In this document: piece after piece, positions 53,978-62,832 of the stretch
How positions within the stretch are numbered: the first letter of the stretch is position 1
Layout: each line of letters begins with the position of its first letter
DNA from: Prescottella soli
Lineage (GTDB): Bacteria; Actinomycetota; Actinomycetes; Mycobacteriales; Mycobacteriaceae
Assembly (NCBI RefSeq): GCF_040024445.1
Contig: NZ_CP157276.1
Coordinates: 2,294,001-2,358,000, forward strand
DNA length: 64,000 nt
Reading direction: 5' to 3'
Made by a program: the position numbers and the translations under genes
The notes under the pieces: model-generated
Databases searched by the model: none
The model's input: the letters and a program-made list of their open reading frames with translations, nothing else
What the model was told of the DNA's origin: nothing

Positions 53978-54949
53978 TCAGTCGTTCACGAACCCCGCCG
54001 ACAGCCTGCCACGCCGTCGAGATGCAACCAACCTGACTCCCGGTCTACCGCCGCCGACGGCGACCCCGCCCTGCCCGCGCCACCGCCCGATCAGTTCGTC
54101 GACGGCCCGTAACTGTCTGTCGGTCAACGCCTTCGCGCCGCGCTCGAGCAGCCAGAGCCGCAGGACCCGGCGCCGCACCGCGACGGGGACGGGGGCGAGT
54201 CGCTCGACGACGAGGTCGGCGCCGTCCCGCGCGGTCGCCAGCGTCTGCCCGGCAAGTGTGTCGAGCACCTCACCGTCCTCGCGGAGCTGTTCGGCGGTGC
54301 GGGCGAGCGCGCCGGCGACGCCGCCGCCGAGGGCGTCCTCGAGCAGCGGGAGCACCTCGGTGCGCAGCCGCACCCGGGTGAAACCGGGGTCGGCGTTGTG
54401 CGGGTCCTCGTGGGGTCGCAGTCCCAGTTCGGCGCAGGCGCGCCGGGTCGTGTCCCGTCGCAGCCCGAGCAGCGGCCGGCCCCACGGGGCGTCGTACTCG
54501 GCCATGCCGCGGATCGACCGGCCGCCCGATCCGCGGGCCAGCCCCAGCAGCACGGTCTCGGCCTGGTCGTCGAGGGTGTGGCCGAGCAGGACGGGATACC
54601 CGCCGCGACCGGCGTCGAGGGCCGCGTACCGGGCGGCGCGGGCGGCCGCCTCGAGGCCGCCGGGTCCGGTGACGTCGACCGGGACGACGTCGGCGCGGGC
54701 GCACCCGAGGTCCAGGGCGCGGGCCGCGGCGACGGCGGCCACGTCCCCCGAACCGTCCTGCAACCGGTGGTCGACGACGAGCGCACGCACCGACGGCGCC
54801 TCCGCGGCCGTGGCCGCGGTGAGGGCGAGGGAGTCGGCTCCGCCGGACAGGGCGACGACCACCCCGCCGGCCGGCTCGTGCCGTGCGAGCCACGCCCGGA
54901 CCGCGTGCCGCACCTCGAGGATCGCCGGCGCTTCGGGCAGGAGCGTCAC
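53978..54949 (-). CDS. tilS: tRNA(Ile)-lysidine synthase
   Basis: TilS converts C34 of the CAU-anticodon tRNA-Ile to lysidine so that it reads AUA. The 323-residue protein has the PP-loop VVALSGGADSLAL (~residues 29-41), LLGHTLDDQAETVLLGLARGS (~118-138) and RPLLGLRRDTTRRACAELG, followed by a shortened C-terminal substrate-binding domain as in other actinobacteria. GTG 54949 overlaps the stop of the upstream metalloprotease gene. Confidence 0.95.
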   Translation of the reverse strand: MTLLPEAPAILEVRHAVRAWLARHEPAGGVVVALSGGADSLALTAATAAEAPSVRALVVDHRLQDGSGDVAAVAAARALDLGCARADVVPVDVTGPGGLEAAARAARYAALDAGRGGYPVLLGHTLDDQAETVLLGLARGSGGRSIRGMAEYDAPWGRPLLGLRRDTTRRACAELGLRPHEDPHNADPGFTRVRLRTEVLPLLEDALGGGVAGALARTAEQLREDGEVLDTLAGQTLATARDGADLVVERLAPVPVAVRRRVLRLWLLERGAKALTDRQLRAVDELIGRWRGQGGVAVGGGRPGVRLVASRRRGRLSAGFVND

Positions 54950-55998
54950 CCCAGCACCCGGGCGATCCAGGCGTCGGGGTTCTCGATCTCGTCGAGGGTG
55001 GGCATGGTGTCGGGCCCGCTCCAGACGGTGTTGAACCGTTCCATCCCGACCCGGTCGACGACGGCGTCGACGAAGCGCTTGCCGCGCACGTACTGCGCCA
55101 TCTTGGCGTCCATGCCGAGCAGCGCGCGCACCAGCCGCTGCACGGGGTTGGTCCGGCGCCGCCGTCGCGCGTCGAACGCATTGCGGATGCGCACGACCGA
55201 CGGCACGACGTCCGGTCCGACGGCGTCCATCACGTGGTCGGCGTGGCCCTCGAGCACCGTGCCGAGCACGAGCATGCGGTCGAGCGCCAGGCGCTGCGGT
55301 TCGGCCTGGGTGGCCCGGACGAGTCCGACGATGCCGCGCTGGTCGGCGGGCAGGTCCTCGGTGCGGCGGCGTTCGCGCAGCGCGGTGGACAGCCGTGCGA
55401 CGAACTCGGACATCGGTTCGTCCGACGCCTCGCCGAGGGTCGTGACGGCGTCGCGCATGTAGTCGGCCATCCACGGGGCCGACGAGAACTGGACGCGGTG
55501 GGTGACCTCGTGCAGGCACACCCACAGCCGGAAGTCGGCGGGCGGCACGTTCAGCGTCCGCTCCACCTGCAGGACGTTCGGCGCGACGAGCAGCAGCGTG
55601 CCGTGTTCGCCGGTGAACGGGTCGTACTGGCCGAGGATCGCGGACGACAGGTAGGCGAGCATCGCGCCGGCCTGCACCCCGCCGGGTTTGCCGGAGATCA
55701 GGGAACGCTGCGCGGCATCGATGTCGGATCCGGTGAGCTGCGCCATCGAGCGGGCGGCCGCGCGGATCCAGCCGGCCCGGTCCACCACCTGCGCGGACGG
55801 GATCGGCAGCCCGTCGGCGAGCCCGGTGACGTCCCGGACGGGCCCTTCGGCGCGGATCGACGCGCTCTCGAGTTCGGCGACGACGCCCTGCGCGGTGTAT
55901 CGCGACGTCGGTGGTCCGGCCGGAGCCAGACGCGCGCCGGTGCGCGCGGCCAGATCCCAGTCCACCGCGCCGGCGAATCCGCTCTCCGACTCCGTCAC
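54946..55998 (-). CDS. Zinc-dependent metalloprotease-like protein (DUF2342, Rv3626c-like)
   Basis: The 350-residue protein belongs to the actinobacterial DUF2342 family, annotated as zincin-like and sometimes F420-biosynthesis-associated. It has the zinc motif HEVTH in VCLHEVTHRVQF (~residue 163) and a likely downstream ligand in LEGHADHVMDAVG (~250). No signal peptide or membrane segment is seen, so it is cytosolic. The substrate is unknown. It sits between dacB and tilS, as Rv3626c does in M. tuberculosis. GTG 55998. Confidence 0.9.
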   Translation of the reverse strand: MTESESGFAGAVDWDLAARTGARLAPAGPPTSRYTAQGVVAELESASIRAEGPVRDVTGLADGLPIPSAQVVDRAGWIRAAARSMAQLTGSDIDAAQRSLISGKPGGVQAGAMLAYLSSAILGQYDPFTGEHGTLLLVAPNVLQVERTLNVPPADFRLWVCLHEVTHRVQFSSAPWMADYMRDAVTTLGEASDEPMSEFVARLSTALRERRRTEDLPADQRGIVGLVRATQAEPQRLALDRMLVLGTVLEGHADHVMDAVGPDVVPSVVRIRNAFDARRRRRTNPVQRLVRALLGMDAKMAQYVRGKRFVDAVVDRVGMERFNTVWSGPDTMPTLDEIENPDAWIARVLG

Positions 55999-56021
55999 CT
56001 ACGGCTCACTTCCCCTTCAAC

Positions 56022-57449
56022 TCACCTGCACCCGCACAGCCGCAGCGTGGCGGCGACCGCGTCGAGCGCGGGCCGGCTCACCTCCGGCGGGCGATCGTTG
56101 GACATCAGTGTGAACGTCAGCACACGACCGTCCACGTCGACGACATATCCGGTCAACACGCTGGCGACCGACAGCGTTCCCGTCTTGGCCCGCACCCATC
56201 CGGCGCCGGTCCGGTCGCCCGACGCGTACCGGTCGGACAGGGTGCCGGTGGCGCCGGCGACGGGCAGGTCGTCGAGCATCGGCCGCAGCTGCGGCTTCGA
56301 GTCGCCGGCCGCCGCGGTGAGGACGTCGGTGAGCAGGCGGGCCGGGATGCGGTCGTCGACGGAGAGGCCGCTGCCGTCGTGCAGGGTCAGCCCGTCGGTC
56401 TTGAATCCGGCGTCGTAGAGCGCCCGCGTGACGGACTGGGTGGCGCCGGTGAAGGACCGTTCGGTGTTCTTCGCGGCGGCGATCTCGCGCGCGATCGCCT
56501 CGGCGAGGACGTTGTCGGACTTGCGCATCATCTGGCCGAGCCGGTCGCGCAGCGGCGCGGACAGCACGCTCGCGACCGGCGCGGCACCGGATTCCGCCTT
56601 GCCGAGCGTCACCCGGGCCGGGTCGACGCCGAGTGCGTCGGCGAGGACGCGTCCGGCGTCGAGTGCGGGGGTGGCGCTGCGCGGCGAGTCGTCGCCGAAC
56701 GGGTCGATCCGGGCGCCGTCGATCATGACCGGCTCAGTGGGCGCGATGAAGCCGCCGGCGACGTCGGCGGGCATCCACCCCTCCGCCATCGTCGGGCCCG
56801 TGTACGCGCTGGTGTCGACGACGATGCTGTCCACCTGGGCGCCCGCGCGACGGATCTGTTCGACGAGGTCGGCGACGCGCGGCGAGCCCGGGTAGTAGCT
56901 CGGCTGACCCACCGGCTGCGCGGTGAGCGTCGGATCGCCGTCACCGACCAGCACCAGCTCGCCGGGCCGCGACCCCTGCACCACCTGGGTGGCGACGCGA
57001 TGGTCGGCGGGCAGGGTCAGCAGCGCGGCGGCGGCGGTGAGGATCTTGGTCGTCGAGGCCGGGGTCATCGGCGCTTCGGGGTTCTGGCTCCACAGCACGG
57101 TGCCGGTCACAGCGTCGGCCACCGAGCCGGTGAACGCACCGAGGTCGGGGTTCGCCACGACCGGTGCCAGGGCCGCGGAGAGGGCCTGCGGCGTCGGTAC
57201 CGGGGCGTCGTCGCGAACCGGCGCGACCTGGGGTGTGGCGGTGATCGGGGACGGTTCCGGCGACGTGGCGGCGACGTCCTGCGCGGCGGTCGCGGTCCCC
57301 CGCTGCACCAGCACGACGGTGGTGCCCGCGGCGGCCAGGACGAGGACGGCGGCGACCGACATCAGGATCCGGACGTTGCGGCGTCGGCGTCCGGCCAGAA
57401 TGCCGATCTTCTTCTTTCCCTCGCCCGCCAACTTCCCTCCGAATCGCAC
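56022..57449 (-). CDS. dacB: D-alanyl-D-alanine carboxypeptidase/endopeptidase (PBP4 type)
   Basis: PBP4 trims peptidoglycan stem peptides outside the membrane. The 475-residue protein has a basic cytosolic start, a membrane anchor (ILMSVAAVLVLAAAGTTVVLV, ~28-48) and a Pro/Ala linker. All three penicillin-binding motifs are present: SxxK in PASTTKIL (~132), SDN in RKSDNVLAEA (~310) and KTG in RAKTGTLSVAS (~421). The ~150-residue insertion between the first two motifs is typical. GTG 57449 is chosen for its topology; the frame is open to 57530, where ATG 57527 is possible. Divergent from ppa. Confidence 0.94.
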   Translation of the reverse strand: MRFGGKLAGEGKKKIGILAGRRRRNVRILMSVAAVLVLAAAGTTVVLVQRGTATAAQDVAATSPEPSPITATPQVAPVRDDAPVPTPQALSAALAPVVANPDLGAFTGSVADAVTGTVLWSQNPEAPMTPASTTKILTAAAALLTLPADHRVATQVVQGSRPGELVLVGDGDPTLTAQPVGQPSYYPGSPRVADLVEQIRRAGAQVDSIVVDTSAYTGPTMAEGWMPADVAGGFIAPTEPVMIDGARIDPFGDDSPRSATPALDAGRVLADALGVDPARVTLGKAESGAAPVASVLSAPLRDRLGQMMRKSDNVLAEAIAREIAAAKNTERSFTGATQSVTRALYDAGFKTDGLTLHDGSGLSVDDRIPARLLTDVLTAAAGDSKPQLRPMLDDLPVAGATGTLSDRYASGDRTGAGWVRAKTGTLSVASVLTGYVVDVDGRVLTFTLMSNDRPPEVSRPALDAVAATLRLCGCR

Positions 57450-57562
57450 ATCGTCGTCGATCCGCGGGGTTCGCGGACCGCCCAGACAGTTTCGCGCGAG
57501 GGCCGGGGAAGTGCCCGGCACCCGCATCACACAGTATCGCCGACCCGCTACCCTTTCCCCGA

Positions 57563-57596
57563 ACCGTCTACCCAGACGGGCCGTCTACCCAGGCGG
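57563..57596 (+). repeat. Tandem 17-bp repeat upstream of ppa
   Basis: CCGTCTACCCAGACGGG is directly followed by the same unit with A-to-G at position 13. The repeats fall in the presumed ppa leader, just after a TACCCT -10 candidate (57548-57553). Confidence 0.6.
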
Positions 57597-57637
57597 GCAA
57601 GACAGACAGCCAGAGACCCAGACAGTGAGGACAAGAC

Positions 57638-58129
57638 GTGGAGTTCGACGTCACCATCGAAATCCCCAAGGGCCAGCGCAACAAGTACGAGGTCGATCAC
57701 GAGACCGGCCGCGTGAAGCTGGACCGCTACCTCTACACGTCCTTCGGGTACCCGGCCGACTACGGCTACATCGAGAACACCCTCGGTGAGGACGGCGATC
57801 CGCTGGACGCGATGGTCCTGCTGCCCGAGTCGGTGTTCCCCGGCGTCATCGTCGAGGCCCGCCCGGTCGGCATGTTCAAGATGGTCGACGAGGCCGGCGG
57901 CGACGACAAGGTGCTGTGCGTGCCGGCGGGCGACCCGCGCTGGGATCACATCCAGGATCTCGCGGACGTCTCGCAGTTCGAGCTGGACGCGATCAAGCAC
58001 TTCTTCGTGCACTACAAGGACCTCGAGCCCAACAAGCACGTCACCGGCGCCGACTGGGTCGGCCGCGCCGAGGCCGAGAAGGTCATCACGGAGGCCGTCG
58101 AGCGCCTGAAGGCCAACGGCGGACACTGA
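57638..58129 (+). CDS. ppa: Inorganic pyrophosphatase (family I)
   Basis: Ppa hydrolyses pyrophosphate and so pulls biosynthetic reactions forward. The 163-residue protein has the family I signature with three Asp in [12 protein letters not shown] (~48-59), the N-terminal [13 protein letters not shown] and the late [17 protein letters not shown] 57638 (MEFDVTIEI) is the usual family start. It is divergent from dacB and followed by a strong terminator, so it is monocistronic. Confidence 0.97.
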   Translation: MEFDVTIEIPKGQRNKYEVDHETGRVKLDRYLYTSFGYPADYGYIENTLGEDGDPLDAMVLLPESVFPGVIVEARPVGMFKMVDEAGGDDKVLCVPAGDPRWDHIQDLADVSQFELDAIKHFFVHYKDLEPNKHVTGADWVGRAEAEKVITEAVERLKANGGH

Positions 58130-58141
58130 CGCTTTCCCGGT

Positions 58142-58172
58142 GAAGGGGTGGGACCACTGGTCCCACCCCTTC
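58142..58172 (+). terminator. Terminator of ppa
   Basis: GAAGGGGTGGGACCA (58142-58156) and its exact complement (58158-58172) form a near loop-less stem, 12 nt past the stop and followed by GCTGTTTC. Confidence 0.8.
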
Positions 58173-58202
58173 GCTGTTTCCAAGGCAGTCCGACGCCCCC
58201 AC

Positions 58203-58208
58203 TACGAT
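58203..58208 (+). promoter_or_regulatory. -10 element of the LexA-type gene (leaderless)
   Basis: TACGAT, 7 nt before GTG 58216. No SOS-box-like palindrome (GAAC-N4-GTTC type) is visible in the short upstream gap. Confidence 0.5.
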
Positions 58209-58215
58209 TCGCCGG

Positions 58216-58878
58216 GTGACCGGTTACGACGATCTCGACATGTTCGGTGGCCTCGACGCCTCCACCCTGCCGCCCCGCCAGCAGCGGATCCTGGTGGCGA
58301 TCCGCGATTGGGTGTCCGCGCACGGGTGCCCGCCGAGCACCCGCGAGATCGGGGACGCGGTGGGTCTGCGTTCAACGTCGTCGGTGTCGAAGCATCTGAA
58401 GAGCCTGGAGGACAAGGGCTTCCTCCGCCGCGGCGGATCGATGACCCGGCAGCTCGACGTGCGCCCGTTCCTGGTCGGGTCGGCGCCGGGGCGTTCGGCG
58501 GAGAACACGGTGACGGTGCCGGTGGTTGGCGACATCGCAGCCGGCGCCCCGATCCTTGCGGAGGAGCACGCCGACGAGATGCTCTCGCTGCCGCGCGAAC
58601 TGGTCGGCTCGGGCACCGTCTTCGCGCTGCGGGTGCGCGGTGAGTCGATGGTCGACGCCGCGATCTGCGACGGCGACACCGTCGTGGTGCGTCGCCAGGA
58701 CGAGGCCCATTCGGGTGAGATCGTCGCCGCGATGATCGACGGCGAGGCCACCGTGAAGGTGCTGCGCCGCCGGAACGGCCACGTCTACCTCGAACCCCGC
58801 AATCCCGCCTACGAGGTCATCGACGGCGACGAGGCCGTCGTGCTCGGCAAGGTGGTGTCGGTGATGCGGCGGATCTGA
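58216..58878 (+). CDS. LexA-type transcriptional repressor
   Basis: The 220-residue protein has a complete LexA plan: a winged helix (LPPRQQRILVAIRDWVSAHG, CPPSTREIGDAVGLRSTSSVSKHLKSLE), the self-cleavage site A109-G110 in DIAAGAPI, the Ser nucleophile S144 in RGESMVDAAICDGD and the Lys general base K181 in GEATVKVLRR. It can therefore self-cleave. In mycobacteria lexA itself lies elsewhere, away from ppa, and there is no SOS box before this gene, so it may be a LexA paralogue with its own regulon. If the genome has no other lexA it is the SOS repressor. Confidence 0.9.
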   Translation: MTGYDDLDMFGGLDASTLPPRQQRILVAIRDWVSAHGCPPSTREIGDAVGLRSTSSVSKHLKSLEDKGFLRRGGSMTRQLDVRPFLVGSAPGRSAENTVTVPVVGDIAAGAPILAEEHADEMLSLPRELVGSGTVFALRVRGESMVDAAICDGDTVVVRRQDEAHSGEIVAAMIDGEATVKVLRRRNGHVYLEPRNPAYEVIDGDEAVVLGKVVSVMRRI

Positions 58879-58925
58879 GCTCCGCTCCCACGGACACGGC
58901 GGGGTTCACCGGCCCGCGGCTTCGC

Positions 58926-59090
58926 TCACGAGCCCTTCAGGAACCTCATGTAGAAGGCTGTGAACACCAGGACAATTCCGATGTTCACCATCAGCCGCGC
59001 CCAGAATTGGTCCCTGAAGAACAGGACGTCCACCGCAACGATGACGGCTACCAGCGCGACCACGTAGAGCACTGTTCCCTGTCTTCCCAT
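58926..59090 (-). CDS. 54-residue membrane protein, function unknown
   Basis: A short ORF from ATG 59090 to TGA 58926-58928 has two membrane segments, VLYVVALVAVIVAVDVLFF and LMVNIGIVLVFTAFYMRFL, joined by the charged RDQFWAR loop. GGCAGG precedes the ATG. The clean two-helix hairpin and AT-richer wobble at several codons support a real small gene. I do not know the family. It is located between lexA-like and the EmrB-type exporter and transcribed in the exporter's direction. Confidence 0.6.
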   Translation of the reverse strand: MGRQGTVLYVVALVAVIVAVDVLFFRDQFWARLMVNIGIVLVFTAFYMRFLKGS

Positions 59091-59171
59091 CCTGCCGTTC
59101 TACTCGCTGAAAGCTGTTGGCGCTCCGGACATCCGTGGGCGTGGCGGCGGACGATCGGCCGCGGGCGCTCG

Positions 59172-60860
59172 TCAGCCGAGGCCGGCCCCGGCGTCGTCGA
59201 TGCCCGACTTCGTCCGCAGCGGCACCTCCCGCCAGATCAGGATCAGCACCAGCGCCGCGACGGCGAGGATCACGATCGGCGGGTAGACGGCCTCGAACGC
59301 GGTCGCGAAACCGTTCTTGAACGGTGCCGCCAGCGTCGCGTCGAGCTGCTGGATGAACGACGTGTCCTCCAGCGCCGCTCGCGCGGCGCTCGGGTCGCCG
59401 CTCGCGAGCGCTCGGGAGATTCCGGCCTCGGCCGGGTTGGGGCTGTTCACGCCGGCGGCGACGGCCTGCCGGAACTCCGGCGACTGCGCGGCGTCCTCGA
59501 GTTGGGTGCTGATCGCCGGGGTGAGCTTCGCGAACAGGATCGACAGGAACAGTGCCACGCCCATCGTGCCGCCGATCTGCCTGAAGAACGTCGCGGCGGC
59601 GGTCGAGACGCCCATGTCCTTGGGCGGCAGCGCGTTCTGGATCGCCAGGGTCAGCGGCTGGAGCAGGTTTCCGAGGCCCAGGCCGAGCACGAAGATGTAC
59701 AGCATGAAGACCGGCAGGCTGGTCTCGGCGGCCACCGAGTGCAACAGCAGCGCCGCGAGCGCGATCAGTACCGCACCGGCGACCGTGAAGATCCGGTAGC
59801 GACCGGTCTTGGCGATCAACTGCCCCGACAGCACCGACGCGATCGCGATGCCCAGCACCGCCGGCAGCATCTGGAAGCCGGCCGTCGTCGGGCTCGATCC
59901 CTTCACGACCTGCAGGTACTGCGGGATCACCGTGATGGCGCCGAACATGACCGCGCCGACGAGGAAGCTGATGAGCACGCCCAGCGCGAACGTCTGGTTG
60001 CGGAAGAAGTGCAGCGGGAACAGCGCGGAATCGCGCATGACGTGCTCGACGGCGACGAAGCCGAGGATGCCCACAACACCGATCGCGTAGCAGGCCAACG
60101 CCGGCGGACTGCTCCATCCCCAATCGCGCCCCTGCTCGGCGACCACCAGCAACGGCACCAGCCCGACGGCGAGGACGACCGCGCCCCACCAGTCGATCCG
60201 CATGGGCCGGTGCACCGGCGGCAGGTGCAGCACCCGCCCCACCACGGCCAGCGCCGCCAGCCCGATCGGCACGTTCACCAGGAACACCCACCGCCAGCCG
60301 GCGATCCCGAGGATCGACTCCTGCCCGGACAGCACGCCGCCGATGACGGGACCGAGCACGCTCGACGTGCCGAACACGGCGAGGAAGTAGCCCTGGTAGC
60401 GGGCGCGTTCGCGGGGCGGGACGATGTCGCCGATGATCGCGAGCGCCAGCGAGAACAGGCCGCCGGCGCCGAGGCCCTGGATGGCCCGGAACACGGCCAG
60501 CATGTACATCGACTGCGCGAAGGTGCACAGGATCGAGCCGAAGACGAACAGCACGATCGCGGCCATGAAGAACGACTTGCGGCCGTAGATGTCGGACAGC
60601 TTGCCGTAGAGCGGGGTGACGAGCGTCGCGGTGATCAGGTACGCGGTGGTCACCCACGCCTGCAGCGCGTACCCGTTGAGGTCGTCGGCGATGGTGCGCA
60701 TCGCGGTCGCGACCACGGTCTGGTCGAGTGCCGCGAGGAACATCCCGAGCAGCAGGCCGCTGAGGATCGCCAGGATCTGGCGATGCGTGAACGTGGCCTG
60801 CGGCCCGGGCGCGACGGCGGAGGCGTAGTCCCGGTCGGCGTCTCGCGCTTCCTCGGTCAT
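59172..60860 (-). CDS. MFS multidrug exporter, EmrB/QacA type (DHA2)
   Basis: This 562-residue proton-drug antiporter has 14 membrane helices. Motif D1 is LDQTVVATAMRTIADDLNG (~residues 45-63), motif A is YGKLSDIYGRKSFF (~85-98), and motif C lies in FGTSSVLGPVIGGVLSG (~167-183). A large loop (~460-520) precedes the last helix. It is a close structural analogue of the 20603 exporter but with a different motif set. No dedicated regulator is next to it. Confidence 0.92.
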   Translation of the reverse strand: MTEEARDADRDYASAVAPGPQATFTHRQILAILSGLLLGMFLAALDQTVVATAMRTIADDLNGYALQAWVTTAYLITATLVTPLYGKLSDIYGRKSFFMAAIVLFVFGSILCTFAQSMYMLAVFRAIQGLGAGGLFSLALAIIGDIVPPRERARYQGYFLAVFGTSSVLGPVIGGVLSGQESILGIAGWRWVFLVNVPIGLAALAVVGRVLHLPPVHRPMRIDWWGAVVLAVGLVPLLVVAEQGRDWGWSSPPALACYAIGVVGILGFVAVEHVMRDSALFPLHFFRNQTFALGVLISFLVGAVMFGAITVIPQYLQVVKGSSPTTAGFQMLPAVLGIAIASVLSGQLIAKTGRYRIFTVAGAVLIALAALLLHSVAAETSLPVFMLYIFVLGLGLGNLLQPLTLAIQNALPPKDMGVSTAAATFFRQIGGTMGVALFLSILFAKLTPAISTQLEDAAQSPEFRQAVAAGVNSPNPAEAGISRALASGDPSAARAALEDTSFIQQLDATLAAPFKNGFATAFEAVYPPIVILAVAALVLILIWREVPLRTKSGIDDAGAGLG

Positions 60861-60893
60861 CTCGACCCCTCACCGTCGCCCTCGGGTCGTCGG

Positions 60894-61724
60894 TCAGCGC
60901 CCCTTGAACTCGGGCGGGCGCTTCTGGAACACCGCGGTGATGGCCTCGGTGAGGTCTTCCGACGGCAGGAAGGCCGCGTTCCACGCGGCGACGTAACGCA
61001 GGCTGTCGTTGACCGCCGCGGAACGGCCGTGGTCGAGCACGTCCTTGATGCCGTGCACCACGAGCGGCGGGTTCGCCGCGATCTCGGCGGCGGTCGCGTG
61101 GGCCGCGGCGAGCACCGCGTCGGCGTCCTCGAACACGTCATTGACCAGTCCGATCTTCTCCGCGCGTGCGGCGTCGATGTCCTTGCCGGTCAGCGCGAGT
61201 TCGCGCAGATGCCCGTCGCCGATGATCGCAGGCAGGCGGGCGAAGCTGCCCATGTCGGCGACGATAGCAACCTTGACCTCGCGGATGCTGAACTTCGCGT
61301 CGGCGCTCGCGTACCGGATGTCCGCGGCGGAGATCAGGTCGACGCCGCCGCCGATGCACCAGCCCTGGATCGCCGCGACGACGGGCTTGCGGCAGTCCGC
61401 GACGGCGTTGATGCCGGACTGCATGCGCTTGATCAGTTCGTGGAAGTCGGTGCGTGGGCCGGCCTGCGCCTTGTCGGCGAGGACCGCCCCGAACCCGCTG
61501 CTCATCGCCGGCAGGTCCAGCCCGAAGGAGAAGTGCTTGCCGGAGCCGGCGAGCACCACCGCTCGGACCTCCGGGTCGGCGTCGAGTGCGGCGAAGACGC
61601 CGGGAAGTTCGTCCCAGAAGTCCGGCCCCATCGCGTTGCCCTTGCCCGGGCCGATCAGGGTGACCTGGGCGACGTGTTCCTTGCGCTCGACTGTGAACGC
61701 CTTCCAGCTCTGCTGTTCCGTCAT
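60894..61724 (-). CDS. Crotonase-family protein, probable dienoyl-CoA isomerase
   Basis: This 276-residue crotonase has the oxyanion-hole segment GKHFSFGLDLPAM (~residues 57-69) and the second Gly-rich loop WCIGGGVDLISAADIRYAS. Acidic residues sit at the three positions used by delta3,5-delta2,4-dienoyl-CoA isomerases: Asp in GGVDL, Glu in IREVKVAIVAD and Asp in VADMGSFARLP. That pattern favours isomerase over hydratase activity, in beta-oxidation of fatty acids with odd double bonds. A plain enoyl-CoA hydratase is the alternative. The ATG is at 61724. Confidence 0.85.
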   Translation of the reverse strand: MTEQQSWKAFTVERKEHVAQVTLIGPGKGNAMGPDFWDELPGVFAALDADPEVRAVVLAGSGKHFSFGLDLPAMSSGFGAVLADKAQAGPRTDFHELIKRMQSGINAVADCRKPVVAAIQGWCIGGGVDLISAADIRYASADAKFSIREVKVAIVADMGSFARLPAIIGDGHLRELALTGKDIDAARAEKIGLVNDVFEDADAVLAAAHATAAEIAANPPLVVHGIKDVLDHGRSAAVNDSLRYVAAWNAAFLPSEDLTEAITAVFQKRPPEFKGR

Positions 61725-61766
61725 TACTGGAGAGTAACCTTGCGCCTACGACAAGAGAAGACCTGG

Positions 61767-62204
61767 TCAGGGAGCAACCGGATAGTGGCTGGTGATCGCG
61801 ACCCGGTTCCATGCGTTCATCACGACCGCGAGCCAGCTGACCGCCGACGCCTGCCGATCTGTCAGGGATCCGTCGTCCCAGGCGCGTGATTCCGGCACCG
61901 ACAGCTTGGTGACCTGCTCCGCCAACGCCAGGGCCGCACGCTCCTGCGCGGTGAAGTACTGCGACTCCCACCAGGCGGCAACGACTGCCAGTCGGTCGCT
62001 GGTCTCGCCCTTCGCGATGGCGTCGCGGGTGTGCAGGCGAAGGCAGAAGGCGCACCCGTTGATCTGCGAGATCCGGATCTTGACCAGCTCGCCCAGGAGC
62101 GGGTCCAGTCCGGCCTCGCCGATCGCCGCGTCGCCCTGGGCGCTGAAGGCCATCAGTTGCTTGTAGATGTCGGGGTGCTGCTTGCTGAGGTTCACCGAGC
62201 TCAT
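61767..62204 (-). CDS. Carboxymuconolactone decarboxylase/AhpD family protein
   Basis: The 145-residue AhpD-fold protein has the redox motif NGCAFCLRLHTRDA (CxxCxxxH, ~residues 43-56) of alkylhydroperoxidase-like members. The tail WLAVVMNAWNRVAITSHYPV is typical of the YciW/uncharacterised peroxidase-related subgroup. ATG 62204 has GGAAGGA 6 nt upstream. It probably reduces peroxides with thiol partners. The next gene upstream, a VOC protein, is 44 bp away on the same strand. Confidence 0.9.
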   Translation of the reverse strand: MSSVNLSKQHPDIYKQLMAFSAQGDAAIGEAGLDPLLGELVKIRISQINGCAFCLRLHTRDAIAKGETSDRLAVVAAWWESQYFTAQERAALALAEQVTKLSVPESRAWDDGSLTDRQASAVSWLAVVMNAWNRVAITSHYPVAP

Positions 62205-62248
62205 GTGCATTCCTTCCGACGTTCGACGGCGCTCACTTGCTCGAAGCG

Positions 62249-62602
62249 TCATTCCCGATGTTGCACGATGTTCAGGATGTTGCCGTCCGGCGCTCGGACG
62301 AAGAACCGGCGCACGCCCCACGGTTCGGTGGTCAACGGATACACGATCTCGTAACCGAGCTTCCGGGCCTCCGTGTAGGCGGCGTCGACATCGTCGGCGT
62401 GCACCGACACGACCGAATCCTCGGGCGCGGACGCATCGCGGGTCACGAGCTGGACGTTCGCCCCGGAGTCCGGCGAGGTGTAGCGGGCCACCCAACCCAT
62501 GTCGAACTCCTCGGTGCTCAACCCGAGGTAGTCCGTGTAGAAGCGTTTGGCCGCCCCGACGTCGGCGACGCGAAGGTTGGCCGTGACGCGCATGACGCGC
62601 AT
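62249..62602 (-). CDS. VOC-family (glyoxalase-like) protein
   Basis: This 117-residue single-domain VOC protein has two beta-alpha-beta-beta-beta units: ANLRVADVGAAKRFYTDYLG (~8-27) and VHADDVDAAYTEARKLGYEI, ending RRFFVRAPDGNILNIVQH with the metal-ligand Glu replaced by Asn-Ile. Such proteins are dioxygenases, glyoxalases or resistance binders; the activity is not predictable. ATG 62602 follows AGGAGG. Probably co-transcribed with the AhpD-like gene. Confidence 0.88.
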   Translation of the reverse strand: MRVMRVTANLRVADVGAAKRFYTDYLGLSTEEFDMGWVARYTSPDSGANVQLVTRDASAPEDSVVSVHADDVDAAYTEARKLGYEIVYPLTTEPWGVRRFFVRAPDGNILNIVQHRE

Positions 62603-62779
62603 ATCGCCCTCCTGCCCCAAGGGTTCGACGGACACTCGAAATCCTCCCAGTCCGAGGTGGATCAGGGGCCCGGACCGGTGAAGAAGTTCAGCCTGCCTTC
62701 GGGCGCCGCTCGTTAAATGTGCGCTAAATCCGCGCCGACCGGCCGTTTCTCGATGCCGGGACGCCGGATGATCGAGCTG

Positions 62780-62805
62780 CCCGCCCGGATCCTCGGCCGG
62801 GCGGG
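62780..62805 (+). promoter_or_regulatory. Hairpin upstream of the OHCU decarboxylase gene
   Basis: CCCGCCCGG and CCGGGCGGG are perfect 9-bp arms with an 8-nt loop, 27 nt before the start codon. It is too close to the gene to be an ordinary terminator for something upstream on the plus strand; a leader structure is possible. Confidence 0.3.
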
Positions 62806-62832
62806 TCCGCATCGACGAGCGGAGGACGCACC

